This document shows positions 6,938 to 16,207 of a stretch of DNA of 64,000 bases, piece by piece (position 1 is the stretch's first letter; each line of letters starts with the position of its first letter). The notes below the pieces were generated by a model that saw only the letters and a program-made list of their open reading frames with translations, made no database searches and had not been told where the DNA came from. A program made the position numbers and the translations under genes. This stretch comes from Psychrobacter sp. P11G3 (GTDB taxonomy: Bacteria; Pseudomonadota; Gammaproteobacteria; Pseudomonadales; Moraxellaceae): assembly GCF_001435845.1 (NCBI RefSeq), contig NZ_CM003596.1, positions 806,001 to 870,000 on the forward strand. Reading direction: 5' to 3'.

Positions 6938-7688
6938 CTCTTATAGTTTGAGCCCGACGTTGCTAAGCTATTATAGTATTGCTTTTCACAGCCAGTATCG
7001 AAAGATGAAACATAATTAATTGTGCTATTCAATCATATTTATCAAATCATTTCACCTATGTAAGATTACTAGTCCAGTATCACTAACTCTCGTCCAGCCA
7101 TCTCCGAAATAAAGAATAACTATTCTGCCCACAAACATAATAATGCTATAGCTAGTCAGCTTATTCGCTTAGTGAATAGATAAGCATTAAGACCTAATAT
7201 CACCGTGGTGAATTACATCCTTGGGTCTGCTTCTATCTACACTCGCGTGCTTTAATATTACCATCATTATATCCGTGTTCATATGATTCGATATCTTGCA
7301 ACTGACAATACTATGTGCAAAGACGTTAATGATAAACATGAATAGCAGAAAACTACTTTTACTTCTACCTATCTGACATAGATAAAATCTACTGGATTAG
7401 AGGATGGTACGATTGATCAAAAGTAACCATTAATAGATAGACGTAGCGAAGCGCATCATGTCCGCGTTTATAGCTTAGATAGGATGATATTAGAAAGAAT
7501 GCTTCTGAAGATGTGAAAGATACCTGAAAAACTTAATTGTTATGATACCTAATTGATAGAACGACCATTATCTTTTGGATAGGTAAAAGTGATTTGTTCT
7601 GATAGGTTGTAATAATCACCGAAGTGATAGTTTTAATTTAGATGCCTACAAATAATATAGCGATGTACACTATTAGAATAAGAGGTTT
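6938..7688. other. 750-bp non-coding stretch, probably decayed DNA
   Basis: No frame with protein-like composition was found on either strand. Stops are frequent in all frames. I looked for remains of a Fic toxin after the antitoxin gene and for the lost 3' half of epmC on the minus strand, and found neither. The right end joins the broken epmC gene at about 7715. Confidence 0.5.
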
Positions 7689-8117
7689 CTAGCATGTCAA
7701 CCTATAAGGAGATGTGTGCAGTTCATGCAGAGCACTGGCAAAAAATCCATGAGCGAATTCAATTCGAGCGGGTTCATTATTTTGAGCTGGAAAATATTCG
7801 GGTTCATCATTGCTACGAACCAATATAACTTGCTGATCAGCGAATAAAGTATTAAATAACTGTATGAGCCAATCGGTAGTTAATCGTTCGCTATCAAATA
7901 CCAATTCTGCTGTATGAGTATCGTCAGATTGAGTACTAGACAATTCTTGCCACTGACTTCTGCATTCGTTTAAATACTCATTTTTATCATAAGAGAGTAT
8001 ATTGCTAGATGAATTTTCAGTATGACTCCCTAACTGAGTAAGCTGTTGCAGCAATGAACTTGCTTCAGTAGAAGAAAGTAAATCAGAAAAATTCATTTTA
8101 TTATCGGATAGATTCAT
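7689..8117 (-). pseudogene. epmC: Elongation factor P hydroxylase EpmC, 3'-truncated
   Basis: EpmC hydroxylates the beta-lysylated lysine of translation factor EF-P. Residues 82-133 match the start of the family: LIQLFNTLFADQQVILVRSN, DEPEYFPA and FAHGFFASALHEL. In intact enzymes this leads into the metal site H-E-x-(S/A)-H-W and about 100 further residues. Here the frame departs after HEL into HTSPYRLTC and stops, so the HW half of the metal site and the C-terminal half are gone. The breakpoint is near 7715 and marks the right edge of the accessory region. Residues 1-75 are a Ser-rich extension absent from E. coli EpmC. Activity is very unlikely. Confidence 0.8.
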
Positions 8118-8287
8118 AGAGAAGACATTGATTTAATAAATACTAAAGACAAAAAACTTTAGGTAAAAAGGTAAGTAGTAAAAGAGCTTAAACAAATTTA
8201 TTATCAAAAAATCTTAACATACTAGCGCTAGCAGAATATGGCACTTTCCGTTAGTATGGCAGGCAATATTATACACCGTTTTTATGA

Positions 8288-8893
8288 ATGAGGCCGCGCA
8301 TGTCAAGCACTCCAGAAACTAAACCGTCAGCACCTAACGCTGACAATAAAAAAGCGCCTGTATCTACTGGCATGCCTGAGCACATCTCCTTAGATAAGTG
8401 GGCAGACACTGGTTACGAATGGTCAGGAGAGGTCAAGCCAAGCTCGTTTGTTCGTCTTGCTACTACTTTGAGTACTGAACATGAGCAGTCAGACATACAG
8501 CTCAACGCTAACTTGTATCGTCGCAACAACGTCTTGCATTTAGCATTTACTTTGACAGGTGATGTTTGGCTAACTTGTCAGCGCTGCTTACAACCAATCG
8601 CGATAGACTTATCTGATGATTATGACATCGCGCTACTAGAAAACGATAGTCAGGTTCGCCTAGTTAAAGATGAACAAGATTATTTATTACTGGATGAAAT
8701 CGTCACCGAGCAATCGCCAGAGCGTCTGTTACCATTTAAGAAGTTGGTAGAAGACGAGATCTTGCTCAAGACCCCAATGGCGCCAAAGCATGACGATTGT
8801 GAGATGTCTGTTGAGCAGTTTGGTGAGATACCAGAAGAAGAGGAAGGTGAAAATCCTTTTGCTGCTTTAGCCTCACTAAAAGGTAAACTATAA
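8288..8893 (+). CDS. yceD: YceD/DUF177 family protein (23S rRNA accumulation)
   Basis: A 201-residue protein of the DUF177 family, found next to rpmF across bacteria and linked to 23S rRNA accumulation or ribosome assembly. The family core LTCQRCLQPIAIDLSDDYD (CxxC at about residues 97-100) is followed by the acidic stretch LLLDEIVTEQSPERLLPF. The last 40 residues are acidic (PEEEEGENPFAAL) and end with LKGKL, as usual. Starts at 8288 or at the in-frame ATG 8300 are both possible; the N-terminal 30 residues are low-complexity. rpmF follows on the same strand after about 320 bases. Confidence 0.88.
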   Translation: MRPRMSSTPETKPSAPNADNKKAPVSTGMPEHISLDKWADTGYEWSGEVKPSSFVRLATTLSTEHEQSDIQLNANLYRRNNVLHLAFTLTGDVWLTCQRCLQPIAIDLSDDYDIALLENDSQVRLVKDEQDYLLLDEIVTEQSPERLLPFKKLVEDEILLKTPMAPKHDDCEMSVEQFGEIPEEEEGENPFAALASLKGKL

Positions 8894-9211
8894 GCGCCAA
8901 AATTATCTAATCGATGCATTTAAAAAACCTTTTATCAGCTTTGTACAGAAGAGTGCGAGGCAGGGCTTTATTAATTTAATAAACATGCGTATAATGTCCG
9001 GTTTATTGCATTCGAGCAACCTGTTGCTTGCTGATAGAAACTGACTGGGTAAATTTTTTATAAAATTCAGCCTTGGTCAGTGCTTTATGTGAGTGGCAAT
9101 CTATTTAACTAATGATGCTTAAGACTTAGGTTGTTGTGATTATATAGCCTCTGTCAGTATCGACTTAAGCTGAATTTCAAGCTTATCCCTTTTAAGTATA
9201 GGAGCTATATC
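8894..9211. other. yceD-rpmF intergenic region with a possible rpmF promoter
   Basis: In most bacteria yceD and rpmF are close together; here 318 bases separate them. A -10-like TATAAT occurs at 8990-8995 with a poor -35 (TTTATT, 16-base spacing), so rpmF may have its own promoter with a long leader. The leader has A/T-rich stretches and a repeat of the type CTTGGTCAG/CTGACTGGG (about 9040-9080) that could fold. AGGAGCTATATC precedes the rpmF ATG. No gene was seen. Confidence 0.4.
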
Positions 9212-9394
9212 ATGGCTGTTCAAAAAAGTCGTAAAAGCCGTTCTCGTCGTGACATGCGCCGTTCACATCACCGTATGGAAATTGCTGAACTAAGCGTAGA
9301 TGCTACTACTGGTGAAAAACATCGTCGTCATCACATGACTAAAGATGGTTTCTACCGTGGTCGTCAACTGTTCAAAGTCAGCCAAGACGCCTAA
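9212..9394 (+). CDS. rpmF: 50S ribosomal protein L32
   Basis: A 60-residue basic protein beginning [20 protein letters not shown], the conserved L32 N-terminus, and ending [11 protein letters not shown]. The Cys pairs found in zinc-binding L32 proteins are absent, as in other gammaproteobacteria. It has a strong ribosome site (AGGAG). A long hairpin terminator follows. Confidence 0.97.
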   Translation: MAVQKSRKSRSRRDMRRSHHRMEIAELSVDATTGEKHRRHHMTKDGFYRGRQLFKVSQDA

Positions 9395-9490
9395 GACATT
9401 GGCTCTATGATAGCTTAGGCGAAGATGATAATAGTACTGGTGACTATTATTGTTTTTGCCTAGTTATTATTAGTCAATAAGCTTTGAGTT

Positions 9491-9549
9491 AAAAAAAGCC
9501 AAGTTATTTCGCTATCATATATTATGTGGCTGGATAACTTGGCTTTTTG
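9491..9549 (+). terminator. Terminator after rpmF
   Basis: AAAGCCAAGTTAT near 9495 pairs with ATAACTTGGCTTTTT near 9535-9548, with a loop of about 25 bases and a T-run. It isolates rpmF from fabD, so the usual rpmF-plsX-fabH-fabD transcription unit is broken up here. Confidence 0.75.
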
Positions 9550-9819
9550 TTATTTATAACTAGGCTTATTGCTTAATTCGCTTGTTATTTTTAGTAGATT
9601 TAAAAATGTGCTGATATAATCTGCTCCTTTAATTTGAGCAGCGTTACTCTTGCTGTTTGGTTTGCATCCGCTATGATAATAGTGTTTGTCAGTGTATAGT
9701 TTACTGACAATCCGTTTTCTTACATAAATACTTGAAGTAGCGGCTTTGTATAACATCTAATAATATAATACACCCCATTGTTTTTAGGGATATTTCTAAT
9801 CAGATAAGGAATATTGGTT

Positions 9820-10788
9820 ATGGCTTCTGTACCCGATATGGTAAAAAAGCAACCCGCTCGTATCGCGGTCATTTTTCCTGGACAAGGATCTCAAGCAGTC
9901 GCAATGACGAGTGAGCTTGCCGAAATCTATCCAGAGATACGTGATACATTTACCGAAGCGAGTGATGCGCTTGGTGAGGATTTGTGGGCAATCTGTCAGG
10001 ACGAAGAAAAACTCAATCAAACCCAATATACTCAGCCTGCGCTTTTGACAGCTAGTATTGCTATTTGGCGTGTCCTACAACAAAAAATAGAAGAGACGCC
10101 TTGTTATCTAGCTGGTCACTCTCTAGGCGAGTACAGTGCCCTGTGTGCTGCCAATGTGATATCGCTTGGTGATGCAGTCACTTTAGTACATAAGCGCGGT
10201 CAGTTAATGCAAGAGGCCGTTGTAGGTGTCGATACTGCTATGGCTGCAGTATTAGGACTAGAAGACAACCGAGTCGAAAACCTGTGTGAACAAGCAACCG
10301 AACACGTCGAAGATGCAGTAGTCGGTGCAGCCAATTTCAATAGTCCAGGACAAGTGGTTATCTCGGGTAACGCTGCTGGTGTTAATGCTGTTATTGATAA
10401 AGTCAAAAACACGGGCAAAAAATCTGTTCCTCTAAAAGTGAGTGTGCCGTCTCATTGCGCACTTATGGAACCTGCCAGCAATGCATTGACTGAGATACTA
10501 GCGGGTATCAAGTTTGATCAGGCAACCATTCCTGTTATACAAAATCGCTATGCACGCGTTGAAACCAGTGCGGTCGGTATCAAGCAAGCATTGACCGAAC
10601 AGCTGAGCGAGCCAGTACTGTGGTCAAAAACCATGCAAGAGTTAGCTGACAAGCAAATCAATATCTTAATCGAATGCGGCAGTGGTAATGTACTGAGCAA
10701 TTTGGCGAAGCGTCAGGCGCAGCCAATCGCCAGCTATCCTACTGACAAGCCTGCCCGTCTAGAAAAATTATTGGAGGTGTTATCATGA
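9820..10788 (+). CDS. fabD: Malonyl-CoA:ACP transacylase FabD
   Basis: Transfers malonyl from CoA to acyl carrier protein at the start of fatty acid synthesis. The nucleophile elbow G-H-S-L-G-E-Y (Ser101) and the N-terminal FPGQGSQAVAM are clear, and the catalytic His lies in SVPSHCALM (near residue 212). About 322 residues, slightly longer than E. coli FabD (309) because of an N-terminal 10-residue extension. I prefer the ATG at 9820 with AAGGA upstream; a TTG at 9814 is also open. The stop overlaps the fabG start (ATGA), giving a fabD-fabG unit; plsX and fabH are not adjacent. Confidence 0.96.
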   Translation: MASVPDMVKKQPARIAVIFPGQGSQAVAMTSELAEIYPEIRDTFTEASDALGEDLWAICQDEEKLNQTQYTQPALLTASIAIWRVLQQKIEETPCYLAGHSLGEYSALCAANVISLGDAVTLVHKRGQLMQEAVVGVDTAMAAVLGLEDNRVENLCEQATEHVEDAVVGAANFNSPGQVVISGNAAGVNAVIDKVKNTGKKSVPLKVSVPSHCALMEPASNALTEILAGIKFDQATIPVIQNRYARVETSAVGIKQALTEQLSEPVLWSKTMQELADKQINILIECGSGNVLSNLAKRQAQPIASYPTDKPARLEKLLEVLS

Positions 10789-11513
10789 GCCGTACGATTA
10801 CATTAGTAACTGGCGCTAGCCGAGGTATTGGCAAGGCAGTGGCCAAGCGTTTTGCTAAAGAAGGACATTTTGTTATTGGAACTGCGACCACTGAAAAGGG
10901 CGCTGAGCTTATCGATGACTACCTTCATGATACTGGTGGTATTGGTCGTGTTTTAGACGTACGTGATACTGCTCAAATTGACAAACTGTTTGAAGAGATT
11001 GAAAGCGTCTATGGTGCGGTACAAGTATTGGTTAACAATGCAGGTATTACCCAAGATGGCCTACTGATGCGCATGAAAGATGAAGATTGGGAAAATGTTA
11101 TCGATACCAATTTGACGTCAGTATATCGCATGAGTAAACGTGCTGTACGCGGTATGATGAAAGCACGCCGTGGTCGTATTATCAACATTACCTCTGTCGT
11201 CGCTCAAATGGGCAATGCAGGCCAATCTAACTATGCGGCGACCAAAGCTGGCGTAGAAGGGTTTAGCCGTACGCTTGCACGTGAGATTGGTTCACGCCAA
11301 GTGACCATCAACTGTGTGGCACCAGGCTTGATCGAAACGGATATGACAGATGAGCTTGATGAGCGCCTATTGAACTCTATGTTAGATGCTGTACCTATCA
11401 GCCGTCTTGGTCAGCCAGAAGACATCGCTGCAGCGGTACATTTCTTGGCTAGCGACGAGGCCAGCTATATTACAGGGGCTGTCATTCCTGTCAATGGCGG
11501 CATGTATATGTAG
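10785..11513 (+). CDS. fabG: 3-oxoacyl-ACP reductase FabG
   Basis: NADPH-dependent short-chain dehydrogenase that reduces 3-oxoacyl-ACP in fatty acid elongation. The 242-residue protein has the cofactor motif TGASRGIG (residues 9-16), NNAG at 84-87, and the catalytic triad Ser137, Tyr150 and Lys154 (YAATK). The C-terminus GGMYM matches FabG closely. Translation overlaps fabD by four bases. A hairpin terminator lies between it and acpP. Confidence 0.97.
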   Translation: MSRTITLVTGASRGIGKAVAKRFAKEGHFVIGTATTEKGAELIDDYLHDTGGIGRVLDVRDTAQIDKLFEEIESVYGAVQVLVNNAGITQDGLLMRMKDEDWENVIDTNLTSVYRMSKRAVRGMMKARRGRIINITSVVAQMGNAGQSNYAATKAGVEGFSRTLAREIGSRQVTINCVAPGLIETDMTDELDERLLNSMLDAVPISRLGQPEDIAAAVHFLASDEASYITGAVIPVNGGMYM

Positions 11514-11607
11514 TCAATATACGAGCGTTACATAGTTATAATAAAAAACTGTGTGAACGAGTGTAAACTATAATAAAGGGTGCTATAATGACGGATACTT
11601 TTGAGTC

Positions 11608-11635
11608 AAAGCCCTGTATGATAACAGGGCTTTAT
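11608..11635 (+). terminator. Terminator between fabG and acpP
   Basis: AAAGCCCTGT pairs with ACAGGGCTTT across a short loop (ATGATA), followed by ATTA. The T-tract is short, so read-through to acpP is possible. Confidence 0.65.
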
Positions 11636-11784
11636 TAGACATCAGACAGACTGTATAACATGTCATAGAGTACTCAGACAGCATTGCTAGTCTGGCAAAC
11701 GCATTTTATATACCATGCTATAGCGTTTAAATAAGGCGATATAGCAGTTTATTAAAAATAATAGATGATAACGGAGTGATCTAC

Positions 11785-12021
11785 ATGAGTAATGATATCG
11801 AGCTAAGAGTAAAAGCAGCAGTAGCTGAGCAACTAGGTATGAATGTTGAAGACATCAACAACGATGCTTCATTCATGGAAGACCTAGGTGCAGATTCTTT
11901 AGACCTAGTTGAATTGGTTATGTCATTTGAAAGTGATTTTGGTATCACTATTCCTGATGAAGATTCTGCAGAGTTGACTACTGTTCAAAAAGCAATCGAT
12001 TACGTACAAGCCCAACTATAA
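11785..12021 (+). CDS. acpP: Acyl carrier protein
   Basis: A 78-residue acidic carrier protein. The phosphopantetheine attachment site is Ser38 in E-D-L-G-A-D-S-L-D, followed by [14 protein letters not shown] chose the ATG at 11785, preceded by CGGAGTGATCTAC; an upstream in-frame start at 11776 would add three residues and has less support. It sits in the usual place after fabG, but fabF does not follow: a BON-LysM protein does. Confidence 0.97.
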   Translation: MSNDIELRVKAAVAEQLGMNVEDINNDASFMEDLGADSLDLVELVMSFESDFGITIPDEDSAELTTVQKAIDYVQAQL

Positions 12022-12050
12022 TCTGCTACTTATTTAGCACATTTATAATG

Positions 12051-12081
12051 CCGCTTATCTGATTAGATAGGCGGTTTTTTT
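12051..12081 (+). terminator. Terminator after acpP
   Basis: CCGCTTATCT and AGATAGGCGG form a stem over a GATT loop, followed by seven T residues. Confidence 0.85.
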
Positions 12082-12303
12082 ATGGGCGCGTGATTATTAT
12101 TTTTAAACACAGCAATCGAATTTAACATTGACTACGTCAATTCAACATTATTCAACATACTATTACTATCTACATCGACTCACTTTATCTATACTCATAA
12201 TAGTAAGTCGTAGAAAAAGATGCCAGTTAGACATTTAAAATATTGTTTGATTGCGCGTTTCATTAAAAGAATGACAAATAATAATATTTCAAGGAGTAGA
12301 TAT

Positions 12304-12813
12304 ATGGGTATGTTTAGCTTTGCAAAAGATATCGGTGATAAGATTTTTAACCGTGATGACGAAAAGCATGATGCTAAGACAGAAACGAAAGCAGATGCCA
12401 ATACACCAGTACAAAGCAGTGAGCCGAGTGCACAATCAGTTGCCAATATTTTGTTGCGCCGTATTCAGCAGCAAAACCTCAACATCAGTAACCTAAAAAT
12501 TAAATATAATGGATCTACAGATACTGCAGAAATTAGCGGTAATGCCAAAACTCAAGCTGATCGTGAAAAAGCCATTATCGCTATCGGTAATGTGCAAAAC
12601 GTTGCAAAAGTTATTGATAATATCGATATCGAAGAAGATGCGCCTGAATCTACGATGTATACGGTGAAGTCTGGTGACAGTTTGTCTAAGATTGCTAAAG
12701 AAGTTTATGGTTCATCTGGCGATTATATGAAGATATTCGAAGCAAACAAACCAATGTTATCTGATCCAGATAAAATCTATCCAGGTCAAGTACTACGCAT
12801 TCCTAAGCCATAA
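12304..12813 (+). CDS. kbp: BON and LysM domain protein (Kbp/YgaU-like)
   Basis: A 169-residue cytoplasmic-type protein without a signal peptide. A BON domain spans about residues 45-112 and a LysM domain residues 118-168 (YTVKSGDSLSKIAKEVYG, ending GQVLRIPKP). This domain order and length match E. coli Kbp (YgaU), a potassium-binding protein; the function here is by homology. I chose the ATG at 12304 with AAGGAG eight bases upstream, rejecting a longer frame from 12220 whose N-terminus is not protein-like. Monocistronic, between two hairpin terminators. Confidence 0.9.
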   Translation: MGMFSFAKDIGDKIFNRDDEKHDAKTETKADANTPVQSSEPSAQSVANILLRRIQQQNLNISNLKIKYNGSTDTAEISGNAKTQADREKAIIAIGNVQNVAKVIDNIDIEEDAPESTMYTVKSGDSLSKIAKEVYGSSGDYMKIFEANKPMLSDPDKIYPGQVLRIPKP

Positions 12814-12862
12814 TGCTAAAAGAAGCGTATAGAAAAATAATATTTTAAATATGATATTCTAA

Positions 12863-12897
12863 TAAAAAAAACCTCTTATTATTAAGAGGTTTTTTTG
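12863..12897. terminator. Bidirectional terminator between kbp and queG
   Basis: AAAAAAAACCTCTTA and TAAGAGGTTTTTTT form a symmetrical A-stem-T hairpin between two convergent genes, suitable for ending both transcripts. Confidence 0.88.
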
Positions 12898-12958
12898 TAT
12901 TGTACATTTCAAATAACTATTTTATTTCAGGGATATTTGATAGTCATAAAGGGATTGG

Positions 12959-14116
12959 TTAATTGGTTAAGCCTAGCTTATTATGCTGCTCAGTTAGAGC
13001 CCATTCGATATGCTCATCTAGCATGTCACCATGTAAAGCCAATTTGGACTTTAACTGTTCGACCACTTCTAAGCTAGCATTAGCATTGCCAAGTCCGATA
13101 GCGATATTACGTAAAAAATTCACATAGCCGGTGCGTCTAAGCGGGCTACCTTGAGTGTTCTTCATAAAGTCGGCTTCTTGCCACTGCCATAGTTCAAGCA
13201 AGCTACTATTATCCAATCCGTGCCTTGATGCGAAGTCATCAACAGTAGTTAGATTGGCATAACGATTCCATGGACAGATTAACTGACAATCATCACAGCC
13301 AAAGACCCGATTGCCAATTGCGCGTCTATATTTGGTATCGATGACGCCATCATGCTCGATAGTTAAATAGGAGATACAAGCAGAGGCGTTGAGCTCATGG
13401 GGCGCTATAATTGCTTGAGTAGGGCATATGTCAATACAAGCGCTACAACTACCGCAATGCTCCTTGACCGGTTTGTCATCGGGCAGCTCAAGGCTCAAAA
13501 ATAGCTCACCGAGTACAAAAAATGAGCCAGCTTGCTTATTTATAAGTAGTGTATGTTTACCTGTCCAACCGAGACCTGCTGCATCTGCAATCGGCCGCTC
13601 AAAGATAGGCGCCGAATCGCTAAAAGGTCTAAACACAAATTCTTTTTCTGAACCGATATCCAAATGTTGCCATTCAGGGAGCATTGTTTCTATCTTCAAA
13701 GCCAATTGCTTTAAACGGCTACGCATCGTTTTATGGTAGTCACGCCCTCTTGCATAACGCGCGATGATGCCTTTATTGGGATGATCATTATCAGTCACAG
13801 CACGCGGCGTCGGTGATTGAGTTAGATAATCCATACGTACGCTGATGATGGTCTTTGCGCCTTCTACTAGCTGATCAGGATGAGCGCGCAGATCATGATT
13901 ATTATGCATAAACTGCAGTTGACCCTCATAACCTTTATCTAGCCACTTCTGTAGTTGTTCAATCTGCTGAGTAAACAAAGGATGATGCACAGATAAAAAA
14001 CCACAATCAGCAAATCCTAGTGCTTGTGCTTGTGCTTTGATCCACTGCTTAACATCAGCTGTAGTTGCAAATACAGTTGGATTGGTAATGGTAATTCTGT
14101 TTTTATCAGTAGGCAT
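12959..14116 (-). CDS. queG: Epoxyqueuosine reductase QueG
   Basis: Catalyses the last step of queuosine synthesis in tRNA, reducing epoxyqueuosine with cobalamin and two [4Fe-4S] clusters. The 385-residue product has the family start FADCGFLSVHHP, the segment VSVRMDYL-like around residues 90-100, and two ferredoxin-type clusters: CGSCSACIDICPTQAI and CDDCQLICPWNRYA. The C-terminal HEAT-like tail (GYVNFLRNIAIGLGNA) is also typical. Divergent from the nnrDE gene with about 245 bases between them. Confidence 0.96.
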   Translation of the reverse strand: MPTDKNRITITNPTVFATTADVKQWIKAQAQALGFADCGFLSVHHPLFTQQIEQLQKWLDKGYEGQLQFMHNNHDLRAHPDQLVEGAKTIISVRMDYLTQSPTPRAVTDNDHPNKGIIARYARGRDYHKTMRSRLKQLALKIETMLPEWQHLDIGSEKEFVFRPFSDSAPIFERPIADAAGLGWTGKHTLLINKQAGSFFVLGELFLSLELPDDKPVKEHCGSCSACIDICPTQAIIAPHELNASACISYLTIEHDGVIDTKYRRAIGNRVFGCDDCQLICPWNRYANLTTVDDFASRHGLDNSSLLELWQWQEADFMKNTQGSPLRRTGYVNFLRNIAIGLGNANASLEVVEQLKSKLALHGDMLDEHIEWALTEQHNKLGLTN

Positions 14117-14361
14117 AGAGAGTAGGTGCTTATTAGATGGTTTTCTCGTTTGTTTTAATCAGATTATTCATATCTGACAATCAGAGATAATGTAAATACC
14201 GCTATGATAAGCCAGTGAGCAATGAGTGCAAGTATAAAAGAAAATAAACTCACATTCATATTGATACATAAGTCGAGGTAAGCTTTTGCTAAGCTGATAT
14301 GAGAAATGAGCAACCAAATTTAGATAAAATAAAAAATGAGTAGAAACACCAAGGATAAGTT

Positions 14362-16185
14362 ATGAGAAATAATACCAATTTGTCACCTATAAAAAATACA
14401 AAACCTATTGCGCTATATAGTAGTGAGCAGATTTATGCGATGGAGCAGGCTTGGTTTGCAGAGGGGTACGATAGTTTTGGTTTGATGAAACAAGCCGCTT
14501 GGCAAATGACACAGCAAATAGAGCAGATTTATGAGCGAAAAACCGTCAGTACTAGCCACTCTGCTAATACTAACGTTTATCACCGTAGTGCTCATCCACG
14601 TCGAGCAAGTATCTGGGTAGGGAAAGGTAACAATGGTGGTGATGGCTGGCTCATCGCTCATTATTTACAGCAAGTTGGTTGGCAAGTGGAAGTAATGACG
14701 GTTGGCTTTAGTAAAGATGATTTGATTATCGATGATCAATCAGTAACTTCTAAAACTCCTAGAGATAAAGATAGCGACAGTGGAAATATAACGGACGCGA
14801 CAAAGGCATTACAGATAGCTTTAGCGAGCAGTTGTCACTATCAACTGTTTGAAGATATTATTAGTCACGATGATGCGGATAAAATAAACTTGCTAGCTGA
14901 TGTTTATATCGATGCATTATTTGGTATTGGCTTAGATCGTGCACCAGAGGGATCCTATAAAGCAGCTATTAACGCTTTTAATAACTTTACTCAGCAAAAT
15001 AACGCACTAACAATTGCAGTTGATGTTCCGAGTGGGTTAGTGGCCTCTACCGGTGAGGTATTCGAGCGAATAGCAATACAAGCTGACGTGACTCTATGTT
15101 TGATTGCGCGTAAGTTTGGTCTGCATACTAAAGATGGTACAGACTATAGCGGAGACGTAGTCGATATACCGTTGATACCTTATCAAATGGCGCTTCACCA
15201 AACAGCCAGCAATCACACGATAGTTGAGAAGAATGCCAGTCAAGTATTTGAGCCAGTTGCCACGCTGCTGACGGCTGCGCATAGTATGAAGCCACGTCGC
15301 CAGAACAGCTATAAAGGTAGCTATGGTCATGTGCTAATTATTGGTGGAAATCGCGTTGATGGCTCTCAAGGTATGGGCGGTGCTGCCATACTGTCTGCGG
15401 CCAGTACGATGGCGACAGGTGCCGGTAAAATAACGGTTGCCTGCCATGAGGCTTTTCATGGGTCACTATTGACCTCATTGCCAGATGCGATGACCATTAA
15501 TCTACATGACGCCAGCGGCGTAAAAGATTTAATCAAGCAAGCCAGTGTCGTTGCCATTGGGATGGGACTTGGCCGTGACGAAAAAGCCAATGCATTATTT
15601 ATTGATTATGTACAAGCTGCTATAGAGAATGAAAAATCAATTGTGATTGATGCAGATGGTCTTTATCACTTGGCATCACTGCACATGGACAATCATGAGC
15701 TAATAACAAAGCTACGAGAACACAGTACTAATCATAGGGTTTGCTTGACGCCGCATAGTGGGGAAGCAGCTAGACTACTTGATCAAAAGATAAGTAAGAT
15801 TGAGTCCAATAGACTGCAAGCTATAAAACAGTGTGCCGCAATGTACGGTGGTAACTGGGTGTTAAAAGGGGCAGGATCGCTAGTGCTAGAACAAGAAGAG
15901 GGAAAAGATCAAATATACGTCTGTGATGTAGGGAATGCTGGCATGGCAACCGCTGGCATGGGTGATGTGCTATCTGGGGTGACCGCTGGACTATTGGCAC
16001 AGCAAGACTTATCAGCAGAGGCGCGTAGCTTACATCAAGCAGTTCTTATACATGGGTTTGCAGGAGATGTATTAGTCAATCAAGCGAATAGCGACACCAA
16101 TATATTGCTAGTAGGGCAACGAGGGCTACAAGCTCAAGATATGCCAGCAGCCATTCGTCACGTCATGCAGCTTATGATAGTTTGA
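14362..16185 (+). CDS. nnrDE: Bifunctional NAD(P)H-hydrate epimerase/dehydratase
   Basis: Repairs hydrated NAD(P)H. Residues 15-270 form the YjeF_N epimerase domain (VGKGNNGGDGWLIAHYL; DALFGIGLDR; VPSGL). Residues 300-600 form the ADP-dependent dehydratase domain, with YGHVLIIGGN, DADGLYHLA, LTPHSGEAARLL, and the nucleotide-binding GNAGMATAGMGDVLSG. The linker has an insert with low-complexity residues near 140-160. Total 607 residues, longer than E. coli YjeF (515). AAGGAT lies upstream of the ATG. QueG and NnrDE genes are neighbours in many gammaproteobacteria; here they are divergent. Confidence 0.95.
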   Translation: MRNNTNLSPIKNTKPIALYSSEQIYAMEQAWFAEGYDSFGLMKQAAWQMTQQIEQIYERKTVSTSHSANTNVYHRSAHPRRASIWVGKGNNGGDGWLIAHYLQQVGWQVEVMTVGFSKDDLIIDDQSVTSKTPRDKDSDSGNITDATKALQIALASSCHYQLFEDIISHDDADKINLLADVYIDALFGIGLDRAPEGSYKAAINAFNNFTQQNNALTIAVDVPSGLVASTGEVFERIAIQADVTLCLIARKFGLHTKDGTDYSGDVVDIPLIPYQMALHQTASNHTIVEKNASQVFEPVATLLTAAHSMKPRRQNSYKGSYGHVLIIGGNRVDGSQGMGGAAILSAASTMATGAGKITVACHEAFHGSLLTSLPDAMTINLHDASGVKDLIKQASVVAIGMGLGRDEKANALFIDYVQAAIENEKSIVIDADGLYHLASLHMDNHELITKLREHSTNHRVCLTPHSGEAARLLDQKISKIESNRLQAIKQCAAMYGGNWVLKGAGSLVLEQEEGKDQIYVCDVGNAGMATAGMGDVLSGVTAGLLAQQDLSAEARSLHQAVLIHGFAGDVLVNQANSDTNILLVGQRGLQAQDMPAAIRHVMQLMIV

Positions 16186-16207
16186 TCTGTGCTTTTATTA
16201 GGTCTAG

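Noticed and set aside
6938..7688. A Fic toxin remnant after the VbhA-type antitoxin
   Set aside because: No HPFxxGNGR-like coding pattern in any frame; CACCGTGGTGAATTACATCC near 7200 reads HRGELHP in one frame but the surrounding codons do not continue as Fic.
12220..12303. Longer start for the BON-LysM protein
   Set aside because: AAGGAG lies just before the ATG at 12304 and the extra N-terminus is not protein-like.
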